DNA from: an uncultured Flammeovirgaceae bacterium
Lineage (GTDB): Bacteria > Bacteroidota > Bacteroidia > Cytophagales > Cyclobacteriaceae
Assembly (NCBI GenBank): GCA_946886805.1
Contig: CAMPJM010000142.1
Span: forward strand, 1-8,921
Direction: 5' to 3'
Length of the DNA stretch: 8,921 bases
The notes under the pieces are model-generated. The model worked only from the letters and a program-made list of their open reading frames with translations, was not told the DNA's origin and ran no database searches. This document shows positions 1-7,576 of this stretch, one piece after another; the first letter of the stretch is position 1, and each line of letters opens with the position of its first letter. The position numbers were made by a program, and so were the translations under genes.

Positions 1-9
1 CCCAAAATC

Positions 10-32
10 AAGGGAGCCTCTCCTTTATTTTT
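10..32 (+). terminator. Possible intrinsic terminator of an upstream gene
   Basis: A 7-bp stem (AAGGGAG at 10-16 with CTCCTTT at 20-26, one G-T wobble) has a 3-nt loop and is followed by ATTTTT at 27-32. It points rightward and would end a plus-strand gene lying left of the window. The loop is very short and the upstream gene cannot be seen, so this is tentative. Confidence 0.4.
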
Positions 33-80
33 GCCTTGGTGATAATGTTTTTATTAATTATTTTAATCTTATAAAATACC

Positions 81-1199
81 ATGTTTAAAATTTCAAATTT
101 AATTCTTTGGAATGCTTTTGTACTTGCTTTTGCATTTTGCAGTGCTTGTAATAATTCAAAGCCGACTTCTGAAACAGAAAATATTTCAGCAACAGATTCT
201 GTTTCTAATGTATCTCAGGACACGCTCAATGCAATATCGCAGCCTTTGGTAACGGATATTTACACTGCTGATCCTTCTGCACACGTTTTCGAAGGCAAAA
301 TTTACATTTACCCGTCACATGATATCGATGCTGGAATCCCGCAGAAGGATGATGGATCGCATTTTGATATGAGGGACTATCATGTATTTTCTATGGAGAG
401 TATTGACGGACCGGTGACAGATCACGGTGTGGCATTGGACATCAAAGATATTCCTTGGGCAGGCAGACAGTTATGGGCGCCGGATGCAGCTACGAAAGAT
501 GGAAAGTATTACCTGTATTTTCCTGTAAAAGATAAGCAAGATGTTTTCAGAATTGGTGTAGCTGTCAGTGATTCTCCGGCAGGACCTTTTACGCCGGAAC
601 CAGAGCCTATCGAAGGAAGCTATAGCATAGACCCTACCGTTTTTACGGATACTGATGGTACTTCATATATGTATTTCGGAGGTATTTGGGGAGGCCAGCT
701 ACAAAGATGGAGGACCGGAGAGTATGATTCTACTGGAGTGGAACCTGCTGCTGATGAACCCGCTATCAGTCCTAGAGTAGCTAAAATGAGCGATGATATG
801 CTTGGATTCGCTGAAGAGGTGAGGGACATTCAGATTTTGGATGAGAGTGGCGAGCCACTTTTGGCCGGAGATAATGAAAGAAGGTTTTTCGAAGCTGCCT
901 GGATCCATAAATACAACGACAAATATTATTTCTCATATTCTACGGGTGATACCCATTATATTGCTTACGCGACCGGTGATAACCCTTATGGCCCTTTTAC
1001 ATATCAGGGCGTGATTTTAAATCCTGTCATTGGCTGGACCAATCACCACTCTATTGTGGAATTTAAAGGAAAGTGGTATTTGTTTTATCACGATAGCTCG
1101 CTTTCAGGAGGTGAAACACATTTGAGGAGCATCAAAGTGACAGAGCTTACTCATAATCCTGATGGGTCCATTGAAACTATTGATCCGTACAGGAAATAA
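81..1199 (+). CDS. Glycoside hydrolase family 43 lipoprotein (beta-xylosidase / alpha-L-arabinofuranosidase type)
   Basis: The 372-aa product is a five-bladed beta-propeller hydrolase of the GH43 type, which removes xylose or arabinose units from plant or algal polysaccharides with inversion. Residues 1-23 form a lipoprotein signal with a hydrophobic stretch and an imperfect lipobox (C-S-A-C, lipid on Cys23). A Ser/Thr/Glu-rich linker to about residue 55 follows, so the enzyme is probably tethered to the outer membrane. All three expected catalytic acids are visible: Asp64 in TADPSAHVF (general base), Asp184 in SIDPTVF (pKa modulator) and Glu271 in FFEAAWIHK (general acid). Further family landmarks are WAPDAA at 132-137 and NHHS at 321-324. 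The length suits a single-domain GH43, and no carbohydrate-binding module is present. The ATG at 81 gives a clean signal peptide and has no evident Shine-Dalgarno sequence. No SusC/SusD or other sugar genes lie nearby, so the substrate is uncertain. The fold assignment is firm; the exact specificity is inference. Confidence 0.92.
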   Translation: MFKISNLILWNAFVLAFAFCSACNNSKPTSETENISATDSVSNVSQDTLNAISQPLVTDIYTADPSAHVFEGKIYIYPSHDIDAGIPQKDDGSHFDMRDYHVFSMESIDGPVTDHGVALDIKDIPWAGRQLWAPDAATKDGKYYLYFPVKDKQDVFRIGVAVSDSPAGPFTPEPEPIEGSYSIDPTVFTDTDGTSYMYFGGIWGGQLQRWRTGEYDSTGVEPAADEPAISPRVAKMSDDMLGFAEEVRDIQILDESGEPLLAGDNERRFFEAAWIHKYNDKYYFSYSTGDTHYIAYATGDNPYGPFTYQGVILNPVIGWTNHHSIVEFKGKWYLFYHDSSLSGGETHLRSIKVTELTHNPDGSIETIDPYRK

Positions 1200-1219
1200 T
1201 CGAACCATCTATGTAAATA

Positions 1220-1245
1220 ATCCTTCTGGTGTCAATCGGAAGGAT
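1220..1245. terminator. Hairpin between convergent genes, possible bidirectional terminator
   Basis: A perfect 7-bp inverted repeat (ATCCTTC at 1220-1226, GAAGGAT at 1239-1245) with a 12-nt loop sits in the 67-bp gap between two facing stop codons. Its location is what a shared terminator would have. However, neither side carries a strong T-run (CATTTGC on plus, TATTTAC on minus), so termination efficiency is doubtful. Confidence 0.4.
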
Positions 1246-1266
1246 CATTTGCTTAATAGATTGGTC

Positions 1267-2442
1267 TTATATATTTTCTAAAATAACCCGCTCTAAAAGT
1301 TTATTTAAAAACTCCACTTCATAATCGCCCACCGTAGGTTCTAAATGTTCATTTCCAATACCACTGTGGTTGGTAATGAAAATGTAAGAACCATTAGTAG
1401 CTACACCCATATATCGCATAAGAAATTCTGTTTCTTTATCTATTCCACTAGCTGTTAAAGGGATGATTTTAATGCCTTTTTGAGAAGCCTCCGCAATTAA
1501 TTGATGAATTTCTGAAACTACCTGTGGCTCATAATGTGGTGGCGCATCCAATAATAAAAATAATAAACGAGCATTTGCTTTGGTAGACCATTGAAGCTCG
1601 TTTATGGCTTTTTGCAAGGCAGTGTGGACTGCTTCAGGAAAATCTCCTCCACCTCCTGCATTTTGTTTTTTAATGAAATCGACTGTTTTGTCAGTATCTG
1701 CGGAAAAAGATGAAACTCTGGTAAGGTATTCATCCTCAATATCTCTATAAAATACCGAACCCATATTTATAACTGTTGATGGCTCTTTTGTATTAACGTT
1801 TCGGATCACATCAACTAATTCAACTTTTAAATATTCTAATTCGTCTCCCATGGACCCAGTTGCGTCGACGACGAAAGCTATATCTATATTTTTTGTTGTT
1901 TTATTTTGAACGTCAGTACCGAGCACTATCCGGTTTAAGCCATCGCTGTGACTTTTTATTGAAGTAATAAATTGATTATTTACCTGAAGTTTCAATTCGT
2001 TGATGTCTCGGGAAAGATTATTTTTTAAGTTGCCCCAAAGAATGGCTTTGCCTTTATTGTCAGTTTTAGATTCCCATAAAATATTGTTTTCCTTGTCTAT
2101 AAGTTTGATGGAAATATCCACCATTTCTACAGAAGCTTCATTTTCTACAACAACATCAATTCGGCTTTCAAGATTATAAGACCAGTAGGTAGACATTTTA
2201 CTGTAATCATCTTGTTGCTGCAAATTCCTCCAGAAATCCCAATGATCTGTATCTTTCCATTCTCCAGCAGTTATCTGACCTGCCTGGATTTCTCCATTAC
2301 CATTTTCTCCTCCTGATGCCCCTCCGCTATCTGACAGACTATATGCACTGGTATCATCACTGTCTGGGCTTGCGGCGTCATCTGTACAGCTGAATAATAA
2401 AAAGGTGGAGCAAAAGAAAAGATAAATAGGTTTCATATCCAT
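1267..2442 (-). CDS. von Willebrand factor type A domain lipoprotein
   Basis: The 391-aa product is a predicted outer-membrane or periplasm-facing lipoprotein. Residues 1-19 are a signal peptide ending in a good lipobox (L-F-S-C, lipid on Cys19), followed by an Asp/Ser/Gly-rich linker to about residue 60. Residues 92-155 look like a small beta-sandwich of the carboxypeptidase-regulatory kind (the WESKTDNKGKAILWG stretch). Residues 186-390 form the vWA domain. The MIDAS motif is DATGS (Asp193, Thr195, Ser197), with Thr where many vWA domains have Ser. The later landmarks FYRD (231-234), GGGGDFPEAV (263-272) and LLLDAPPH (296-303) match a vWA subgroup that shares the GGDxPEAV motif. Such domains bind protein partners through a divalent metal; the partner here is unknown. 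ATG 2442 or the in-frame ATG 2436 would both give a working signal peptide, and the second gives a more typical M-K start. The gene is convergent with the GH43 gene and divergent from the next one, so it is probably transcribed alone. Confidence 0.88.
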   Translation of the reverse strand: MDMKPIYLFFCSTFLLFSCTDDAASPDSDDTSAYSLSDSGGASGGENGNGEIQAGQITAGEWKDTDHWDFWRNLQQQDDYSKMSTYWSYNLESRIDVVVENEASVEMVDISIKLIDKENNILWESKTDNKGKAILWGNLKNNLSRDINELKLQVNNQFITSIKSHSDGLNRIVLGTDVQNKTTKNIDIAFVVDATGSMGDELEYLKVELVDVIRNVNTKEPSTVINMGSVFYRDIEDEYLTRVSSFSADTDKTVDFIKKQNAGGGGDFPEAVHTALQKAINELQWSTKANARLLFLLLDAPPHYEPQVVSEIHQLIAEASQKGIKIIPLTASGIDKETEFLMRYMGVATNGSYIFITNHSGIGNEHLEPTVGDYEVEFLNKLLERVILENI

Positions 2443-2835
2443 TATTTTAGGTTTTGCAATTTTTTATTAAGACACAGTACTATTGGAAATGGATGGAATG
2501 TCTCTATAAATTAACTTCTGATAAAAAAATGGCTGACAGATTTTAAATTGAAAGTGGGAAGCTGGATGTAAAACCGAACTTATAAGTTTGGACATAATAT
2601 CTTTTAACTTTTTCTACATAGGACTCGATTTTTCTAATTAAGAGCTATTTAAAATCCAAAATTAACATTCGACCTTAAATCAAATATTATCAAATATTAT
2701 TTCAAACATTTCCTGTCTAAAATGCATTATATAAATAACGAATATAATGATTACCAATTCATCAATTTATAAAAATTAAAAATAATAAAATAGCCTTTTG
2801 TTTTCTTTTATAGTATCTATAAACATTTTTTTAGT
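2443..2835. other. Divergent intergenic region, AT-rich, presumed promoters
   Basis: This 393-bp gap separates the vWA gene (leftward) from the exported-protein/OmpA pair (rightward), so it should hold both promoters. It is extremely AT-rich, particularly from about 2640 to 2835. I found no convincing Bacteroidota-type promoter (TTG with a downstream TAnnTTTG) on either strand and no hairpin of note. No open reading frame of substance is present. The only ordered feature is the tandem decamer described separately. Confidence 0.6.
2681..2700 (+). repeat. Tandem 10-bp repeat (CAAATATTAT x2)
   Basis: Two perfect adjacent copies of CAAATATTAT lie about 136 bp upstream of the ATG at 2836. They are preceded by a matching AT and followed by a decayed version (TTCAAACATT). 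The roughly one-helical-turn period would place a protein on the same DNA face twice, but replication slippage in AT-rich DNA explains it equally well. Confidence 0.5.
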
Positions 2836-4011
2836 ATGAAAATTTTTTACAAAAAAGCACAATATATGTTATTTTCATTTACCATGTTGGCTATTCCTAC
2901 AACAGTGATTGCACAAGATCAGGTGATCACATTCAATATTGAACAGTCCAACTTTAACAATGGCACACCTCTTCCATCAGAAGAAACATTTGCGATAACA
3001 GGTCCATTAGGTGAAGATATTGTCCTGGTGTCATTAAATATTTATTCTGAGAATGATGATCTTAATGATAAGCCGCTTTTCAAGAACTATTGGAAAGAAA
3101 GCTTTGCCAATGAAGGCGATGCAAATTTTTATATCCCGGTAAGCTACAAGCTTAAAGGTGGTGAAGAATATAATATATCAATAGGTTATTTAAAAAGGAT
3201 CAGCCAGGATGAATATGATTATATATCACAATCCTTGAATATATATTTAGGAGCCTATATTGATCAACATACTCAAATCACCTCAGATAAAGTTAAGCTG
3301 TTAAAACGACCTTCTGAAATGGTATCGGATTTAAATGATGTTGTCAATAATGCGCTATCTAATTATCGTATAGAAAACGATTATTCCTTTAAAGGTTTTT
3401 CGGATCTGGTTGCCTCCAATCTTGAGGCTATCAATAAAATCAAACTTGATGAGAATAAAGATGGAGAAGTTCGCCGAGATTATTTTAGCAAAACAATTGA
3501 TAACTTAAAAGAACTTTTGAGCTATGAGGTAGCAAACCATTTAAATCATGGGCTTTATACATTGGTAGAAACCAGGTTTATCAAAGAATATCCTACTGAA
3601 GAGACCAGAAATATTATAACCCTGCATGCCGGTTACGGTGGAGTGTACCTTGATGGGGAAATAGATAATCTAAGCTATGACAATGGTGGTTTTGCAGGAA
3701 TTACTTTTCCATTGGGGAAAAAAGCCTTTGCCTCCAAGTTTTGGAGTAATACAGCAATTGTTGCTGGTGTTTATTTTAATAATTTCGAAGATGAAAATGA
3801 CGAAGAAATAAGTGGCCCAATCATTCAAAGACCTATTTATGTTGGTCTTGGATATAAGGTATTTGAATTTATAAGAGTCACAGGCGGGATAACTTTTTTA
3901 GAAGCAAAGGAGACAGCCGGAGATTTTGATAATCTGGGGAGCAATGTTTTTATACGTCCTTTTATTGGCCTTCAGGCCGATTTGAATTTTTGGGCTGATT
4001 TTTCCAGATAA
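2836..4011 (+). CDS. Exported protein of unknown function with barrel-like C-terminus
   Basis: I do not recognise the family of this 391-aa product. Residues 1-26 are a Sec signal peptide (charged start KIFYKKAQ, hydrophobic core, cleavage likely after VIA before QDQ). Residues 28-140 are beta-rich, with alternating hydrophobic residues (for example EDIVLVSLNIY), and look like a globular sandwich domain. Residues 150-250 are charged and helix-prone. From about 258 to the end, alternating patterns such as ITLHAGYGGVYLDG, AIVAGVYFNNF, PIYVGLGYKV and PFIGLQADLNFW suggest outer-membrane beta strands or a small barrel. The final residue is Arg rather than the aromatic typical of BAM substrates. 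The stop is 23 bp before the start of the OmpA-like gene on the same strand, so the two are probably co-transcribed and may share a role in envelope architecture. There is no visible Shine-Dalgarno sequence, as is usual in this phylum. The reading frame and export are well supported; the function is unknown. Confidence 0.85.
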   Translation: MKIFYKKAQYMLFSFTMLAIPTTVIAQDQVITFNIEQSNFNNGTPLPSEETFAITGPLGEDIVLVSLNIYSENDDLNDKPLFKNYWKESFANEGDANFYIPVSYKLKGGEEYNISIGYLKRISQDEYDYISQSLNIYLGAYIDQHTQITSDKVKLLKRPSEMVSDLNDVVNNALSNYRIENDYSFKGFSDLVASNLEAINKIKLDENKDGEVRRDYFSKTIDNLKELLSYEVANHLNHGLYTLVETRFIKEYPTEETRNIITLHAGYGGVYLDGEIDNLSYDNGGFAGITFPLGKKAFASKFWSNTAIVAGVYFNNFEDENDEEISGPIIQRPIYVGLGYKVFEFIRVTGGITFLEAKETAGDFDNLGSNVFIRPFIGLQADLNFWADFSR

Positions 4012-4034
4012 TTTTAACTTCTAAAATACCTGAT

Positions 4035-6653
4035 ATGCGATTATATATTTACACTGTTACATTATTTTTTATTTCTCTGAACCTATCTTATGGTCAACAA
4101 AACAGGTATGATGCCAGAATTGGTATTCATGCTGGTATCATTAATTACTATGGTGATCTGAACTCGAAATTTATAGCACCCAATGACCAAATTCGCGATT
4201 TTGATTTCGATTTTTTAAGTTATGGTATATCTGTAGAAAGGAACTTAACTCAGTCATGGGCTGTCAAATTACAATATAATAGAGGACAGTTTATAGCTAA
4301 TGACCGGGCGATAAACTGGGATGGAAGTAGGGATGTTCACAATTCTAATTATACTCGTTCATTAAATGCCAAAACCGATATTGATGACCTCGGCCTTAAG
4401 TTTACATACTATACTGATAACGGAAAGCTGCTTTCAAAGAACGCCTTTGTTTCTCCATACATTTCATTCGGTGTTGGCCTGACCCACTTTAAAGTATTTG
4501 CAGATTTAGAAGACAACAATGGAAATCAATACTATTACTGGGGTGATAATTCCATTAGAAACTTGCCAGAAGGATCTCCCAATGCAACTATAATTGAACA
4601 AGATGGCTATTTTGAAACCAACGTGACAGCCTTGGAAACAGAAAAGAATTATGATACCAATGTCTTAAATATACCTTTTGGCGGAGGCTTGAAATTCAGG
4701 CTGGCAGAAAGATTTAATTTAAATCTGGATTATACATTGCGTTATACTTTTACAGATTACCTGGATGATGTCAGCGGAGAATATCGTGAGGTTTACAGTT
4801 CAGAATCTCAGACTTTTGCTTCCAATCCTACTAATACCATTGCAGACCTCAGAGGTAATGATGAAGGTAATGATTGGTATGCTTTTTTATCTGTTTCTTT
4901 GCATTATAGTTTTGGTAAAAAAGAAAGGGCATTTAACTCACCTGTAATTTTTTCCTCCCGCATGTATCAGCCTGCGGTATTGCCACCCCCTATACGTCAA
5001 GTCGATACAATTTCCTCTTTACCAGTCAAAGCCTTATCTGGTTTAAGAGATTCTCTCTCCTCTGTTTCAGAATCGAAGCAGCTTCCAGAAAGAAGTATTA
5101 ATAAATTAGATGGCAGAACTACAAGAAGAAACCGAAGTGAAAATGCAAGATTTGATGACAGAAGAATGTTACGAATGGAGCGAAGGGAAACTATTGATTC
5201 ATTATCCTATTTAGTAGAAAAGCAAAGACTGGAAAATGAATTGTATAATTTAAAAATTACCTCTCCTGATCCCAAAGTAAAATTAAAAGCAAAGGAAGAT
5301 AGCTTGAAAATTGCTGAAGAATATTTTGCGGGAGCTGAAATGAGAAGTAGTACAGTTGACAATGATACTCTTCTTTCAAATAGGAGAGAAGAACTTGATA
5401 AACAAATTGAAGCATTGGATAGGAAATTGCAGAAGATGGTTGGTGCGGACACATCACTTAATCGTTCAATCACCACTGATTCTACAGGGTTTGTTGATAC
5501 TGCAGATGTTAGATTTTCTGAAGAAGTCTATAATAAAAAAATTGACTCGCTAAATAATGAACTTGAAAATTTAAGGCAGAGAAGTCTTGCAAAAGATCAG
5601 AACACAGATTCTGTACAAAAATCAGCTAATGAAGAGAGAATTTTGTTGGAGGAGACGATGAATGACATTCAAGGTCAAATTCAGGCTGTTCAAATGGATA
5701 CTATTAGTGCTGATTCTTTAAAATTGGGTTCAGATTCTTTAGCCATAAAAGAATTACAAAGCAGGTATGAAGTAATTGAACAAAGGTTGGAGCAACAAAA
5801 ACAGAGACAACAAAACTATAATGATGATTTAACCGGAAATGAAGATTTGCACAACAATGTCGATCAGGAGCGTATCCAATACCTGGAAAGAGAAATGGAA
5901 AGCCTAAGGGAAGAAAGAGATAAGGCACGGAATAATAATAGTACTAGAAGAAATACAGATGTAGATTCTGGAGAAAGAGCAAGAATAGCATCTTTAGAGA
6001 GAGAAATAGATAGGTTAAGGAATAGAAGCAATGCTACTGTAAATCCTGTTATAATTCCTGCTGTAGAAAATAATGAGGATCCAAATAAAGATTTTGAAGA
6101 CGAAATGCAACAAAATGAGCAAATGATTGATTCGTTGCAACAACAAATAGCAAATTTGGAGGCTCGACGAGAAATTGATACGACAGAAAATATACCATCA
6201 ATTAAGAACGGTAATGATAATATTGATTCACAGATTGACCAAATGATGCAGGAAATCAAAGATTTACGTGCTAACCTTATCGCAATGGATGAAGATAAAG
6301 CAGCTAGTAGAAACAATCAACAAGAATCTCTACCTGAGATGCCTAAAGCTGAAGTTTTCTTTAATATAGGCTCTTTCATTCTCAGCAATTCAGATAAAAC
6401 CAGAATTGAGGAATTGACTAAGTTTATTAAAAAATATCAGCAGTCTAGGGTTTTATTGAAGGGGTACACCGACCCGACAGGGTCTCCAGAAAGAAATCTT
6501 ATGTTATCCAAGAAAAGAGCTGAAAGCGTAAAACAGGTTTTAATTGGAGAAGGAATTTCTGAAAATAGAATAACTACTGAGTTTTTTGGGGCAGATAGTG
6601 AAACGTCTGGTGACCTTGCTTATGGCAGAAGGGTAGAGATACTAATCCGGTAG
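4035..6653 (+). CDS. Outer-membrane barrel / coiled-coil / OmpA C-domain fusion protein
   Basis: The 872-aa product is a three-part envelope protein. Residues 1-20 are a Sec signal peptide (cleavage near SYG/QQ). Residues 21-295 resemble an outer-membrane beta-barrel: amphipathic strands such as ARIGIHAGIINYYGDL and VLNIPFGGGLKFRL, ending with FLSVSLHYSFGKK. After a Pro-rich turn (about 314-319) comes a highly charged, Gln/Glu/Arg/Asn-rich region (about 335-765). Several coiled-coil stretches lie within it, clearest at about 380-420, 448-468, 500-595, 608-665 and 690-755. Residues 770-872 are an OmpA C-terminal domain. The diaminopimelate-contacting pair is in place at Asp813 (GYTDPTGS) and Arg828 (SKKRAESV), with the 15-residue spacing of classical OmpA, so it should bind peptidoglycan. 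The protein likely links outer membrane and cell wall. It is much longer than ordinary OmpA because of the central coil. It follows the preceding exported-protein gene by 23 bp and probably shares its transcript. Low-complexity coding in the coil produces several spurious antisense frames. Confidence 0.9.
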   Translation: MRLYIYTVTLFFISLNLSYGQQNRYDARIGIHAGIINYYGDLNSKFIAPNDQIRDFDFDFLSYGISVERNLTQSWAVKLQYNRGQFIANDRAINWDGSRDVHNSNYTRSLNAKTDIDDLGLKFTYYTDNGKLLSKNAFVSPYISFGVGLTHFKVFADLEDNNGNQYYYWGDNSIRNLPEGSPNATIIEQDGYFETNVTALETEKNYDTNVLNIPFGGGLKFRLAERFNLNLDYTLRYTFTDYLDDVSGEYREVYSSESQTFASNPTNTIADLRGNDEGNDWYAFLSVSLHYSFGKKERAFNSPVIFSSRMYQPAVLPPPIRQVDTISSLPVKALSGLRDSLSSVSESKQLPERSINKLDGRTTRRNRSENARFDDRRMLRMERRETIDSLSYLVEKQRLENELYNLKITSPDPKVKLKAKEDSLKIAEEYFAGAEMRSSTVDNDTLLSNRREELDKQIEALDRKLQKMVGADTSLNRSITTDSTGFVDTADVRFSEEVYNKKIDSLNNELENLRQRSLAKDQNTDSVQKSANEERILLEETMNDIQGQIQAVQMDTISADSLKLGSDSLAIKELQSRYEVIEQRLEQQKQRQQNYNDDLTGNEDLHNNVDQERIQYLEREMESLREERDKARNNNSTRRNTDVDSGERARIASLEREIDRLRNRSNATVNPVIIPAVENNEDPNKDFEDEMQQNEQMIDSLQQQIANLEARREIDTTENIPSIKNGNDNIDSQIDQMMQEIKDLRANLIAMDEDKAASRNNQQESLPEMPKAEVFFNIGSFILSNSDKTRIEELTKFIKKYQQSRVLLKGYTDPTGSPERNLMLSKKRAESVKQVLIGEGISENRITTEFFGADSETSGDLAYGRRVEILIR

Positions 6654-6656
6654 AAT

Positions 6657-6679
6657 CGAAATTATTGATTTCGTCTTTT
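6657..6679 (+). terminator. Weak candidate terminator after the OmpA-type gene
   Basis: Three bases past the stop codon, CGAAAT (6657-6662) and ATTTCG (6668-6673) form a 6-bp stem with a 5-nt loop, followed by TCTTTT. The position is right for ending the two-gene transcript, but the stem is short and AT-rich, so it would be weak. Confidence 0.35.
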
Positions 6680-6729
6680 GGCAAACGCTCTCTAGGAGTA
6701 ACATGTTTAACCCGGAATATCCCGAAGTA

Positions 6730-6823
6730 AAATAGCTGCAAATCAGTCGCTTTACTAATTTTCATCCTGTAACCATAGCGGCGCTATGCTTTTCGGATGA
6801 AAATCCCTGATTTATTGCTATTT
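6730..6823. repeat. 94-nt nested palindrome, REP-like element
   Basis: Three nested pairs of arms share one centre. The outer arms are AAATAGCTGCAAATCAG (6730-6746) and CTGATTTATTGCTATTT (6807-6823), pairing at 14 of 17 positions. The middle arms are ATTTTCATCC (6758-6767) and GGATGAAAAT (6795-6804), a perfect match. The inner arms are ATAGCG (6775-6780) and CGCTAT (6782-6787), also perfect, around a single G. Symmetric 7-nt interior loops separate the inner and middle arms. No T-run follows on either strand, so it is not a simple terminator. The arrangement resembles the REP-type palindromes that RAYT transposases spread in Bacteroidota; that identity is inference. Confidence 0.7.
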
Positions 6824-6990
6824 AACTTTTCATAACGATCCCTAATGCATAATCCCGTTTTAAGAACTTTAAGAATTAGAGGGATATACTTCTAGGTCGA
6901 ACCATGCAAATTGGTGAACAGTTGATTTAATCATGACTCTCAAATATGCAGAGCTGTGGAGAATCGACTTTTATCGAATATAAATCCCTT

Positions 6991-7009
6991 AAGCTGTTCC
7001 CCAGCTTTT
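6991..7009 (+). terminator. Small terminator-like hairpin, function uncertain
   Basis: AAGCTG (6991-6996) and CAGCTT (7002-7007) make a 6-bp stem with loop TTCCC, followed by TTCC rather than a full T-run. It lies about 340 bp beyond the nearest plus-strand gene, so it may be a backup terminator for read-through or a chance hairpin. Confidence 0.2.
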
Positions 7010-7156
7010 CCTCCTAACCCCTTATGTCTCTAAGCCGGATATTGCTAAAAATTACTTTTATCGAGTCCCTTTATTGTTTTAAAATAATCAACCGGAAAGG
7101 TTTGTAGGGTATCACAGAGGATTTTACCAAGGGTATCAGGTTGAATAATTAGTTCT

Positions 7157-7189
7157 AAAAAAAAGCATCAGTTAGTAAACTGATGCTTT
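7157..7189 (-). terminator. Strong intrinsic terminator of first acidic-protein gene
   Basis: A perfect 12-bp stem (AAAGCATCAGTT at 7162-7173, AACTGATGCTTT at 7178-7189) has loop AGTA. On the minus strand it runs directly into eight T residues (plus-strand A-run 7157-7164). It lies about 55 nt after the stop codon of the gene at 7245-7523 and ends it as a single-gene transcript. Confidence 0.9.
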
Positions 7190-7244
7190 GTGAAAAAGTA
7201 GTATTGCAACTTTTTAAAAAATATAACCCTGTAAAAAATTTGGA

Positions 7245-7523
7245 TTACTCCTCAATAGGTGCAGTTGGTTCTTCAGAATTTAATTCTTCCTCGTTCTTCA
7301 TCGCATCTGTTTCTGTTCCAGTAGCTTCAGTTTCAGTCTCTGTTACATCAGCATCACTAGCTGGAGCTTCAGTTTCTGTTACATCAGTTTCAGACTCTAT
7401 TGCTTCAGTCTCTGTAGCTTCAGTGTCTGTTGGCTGATATGTATCTGAATCTTGTGCATCTTGTGCAAATACTGCTGTAAAACCTAACAACGCAATTCCG
7501 AAGGTTAAAAATATTTTTTTCAT
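7245..7523 (-). CDS. Small secreted acidic Thr/Glu-rich repeat protein (paralog 1)
   Basis: The 92-aa product matches no family I know. Residues 1-20 are a textbook Sec signal peptide (M-K-K, hydrophobic core, A-V-F-A then Q21). The mature chain is about 72 residues of Thr, Glu, Asp, Ser and Ala, with roughly 26 acidic residues and a single Lys. It is built from TET/TEA units, including a 12-residue period starting DVTETE. It is predicted to be disordered and strongly anionic, and has no Cys. The tail (EEELNSEEPTAPIEE) is conserved in the paralog at 8264-8569, as are the signal peptide and the QDSDxYQPT stretch after cleavage, so these ends are under constraint while the middle varies. A sigma-54-like element lies upstream and a strong terminator downstream. 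The start is supported by alignment with the paralog. Possible roles include metal or Ca2+ binding, an acidic periplasmic or surface buffer, or stress response, but none is demonstrated. The plus-strand frame overlapping it is an antisense artefact of the repeats. Confidence 0.82.
   Translation of the reverse strand: MKKIFLTFGIALLGFTAVFAQDAQDSDTYQPTDTEATETEAIESETDVTETEAPASDADVTETETEATGTETDAMKNEEELNSEEPTAPIEE
7333..7387 (-). repeat. Intragenic direct repeat, 36-bp period
   Basis: A 19-bp unit, TCAGTCTCTGTTACATCAG at 7333-7351 on the plus strand, recurs at 7369-7387 with one mismatch. The 36-bp offset equals 12 codons, so slippage would add or remove whole DVTETE-type units without breaking the frame. 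Confidence 0.7.
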
Positions 7524-7576
7524 AGTATTAGTTTGATTAATTAAGTTAAAAAAATTATTTATTTGAATACCTAGTA

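Larger units (their letters stand above)
6654..7156. other. Gene-free stretch with a large palindrome
   Basis: About 500 bp lie between the OmpA-type gene and the terminator of the first acidic-protein gene. No credible gene is present: the only open frame of any length overlaps the end of the OmpA gene in antisense and crosses the palindrome. The stretch contains the 94-nt nested hairpin at 6730-6823, a looser inverted repeat around CCCTAAT (about 6841) and ATTAGAGGG (about 6874), and a small hairpin at 6991-7007. Base composition is less AT-skewed than other gaps here, which fits an accumulated repeat element rather than promoter DNA. Confidence 0.6.

Noticed and set aside
620..908. Two overlapping 69-aa minus-strand frames inside the GH43 gene
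   Set aside because: They are antisense to conserved GH43 blades, have no recognisable features and overlap each other in different frames.
81..2442. Polysaccharide utilisation locus
   Set aside because: Only one glycoside hydrolase is present, with no SusC/SusD pair, sensor or second enzyme in view; the neighbour is a vWA protein on the opposite strand.
5864..6316. Minus-strand 150-aa frame inside the OmpA-type gene
   Set aside because: It lies wholly antisense to the coiled-coil region. Its Ser/Leu/Ile-rich translation is the expected shadow of Glu/Arg/Asn-rich coding.
6574..6765. Minus-strand 63-aa frame at the end of the OmpA-type gene
   Set aside because: It overlaps the conserved OmpA domain in antisense and begins inside the palindrome; it has no signal, motif or promoter.
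7183..7437. Plus-strand 84-aa frame rich in Ser/Val (ASVSV repeats)
   Set aside because: It is the antisense reading of the repetitive acidic gene and runs through the terminator hairpin. The minus-strand frame has a signal peptide, a paralog and expression signals; this one has none.
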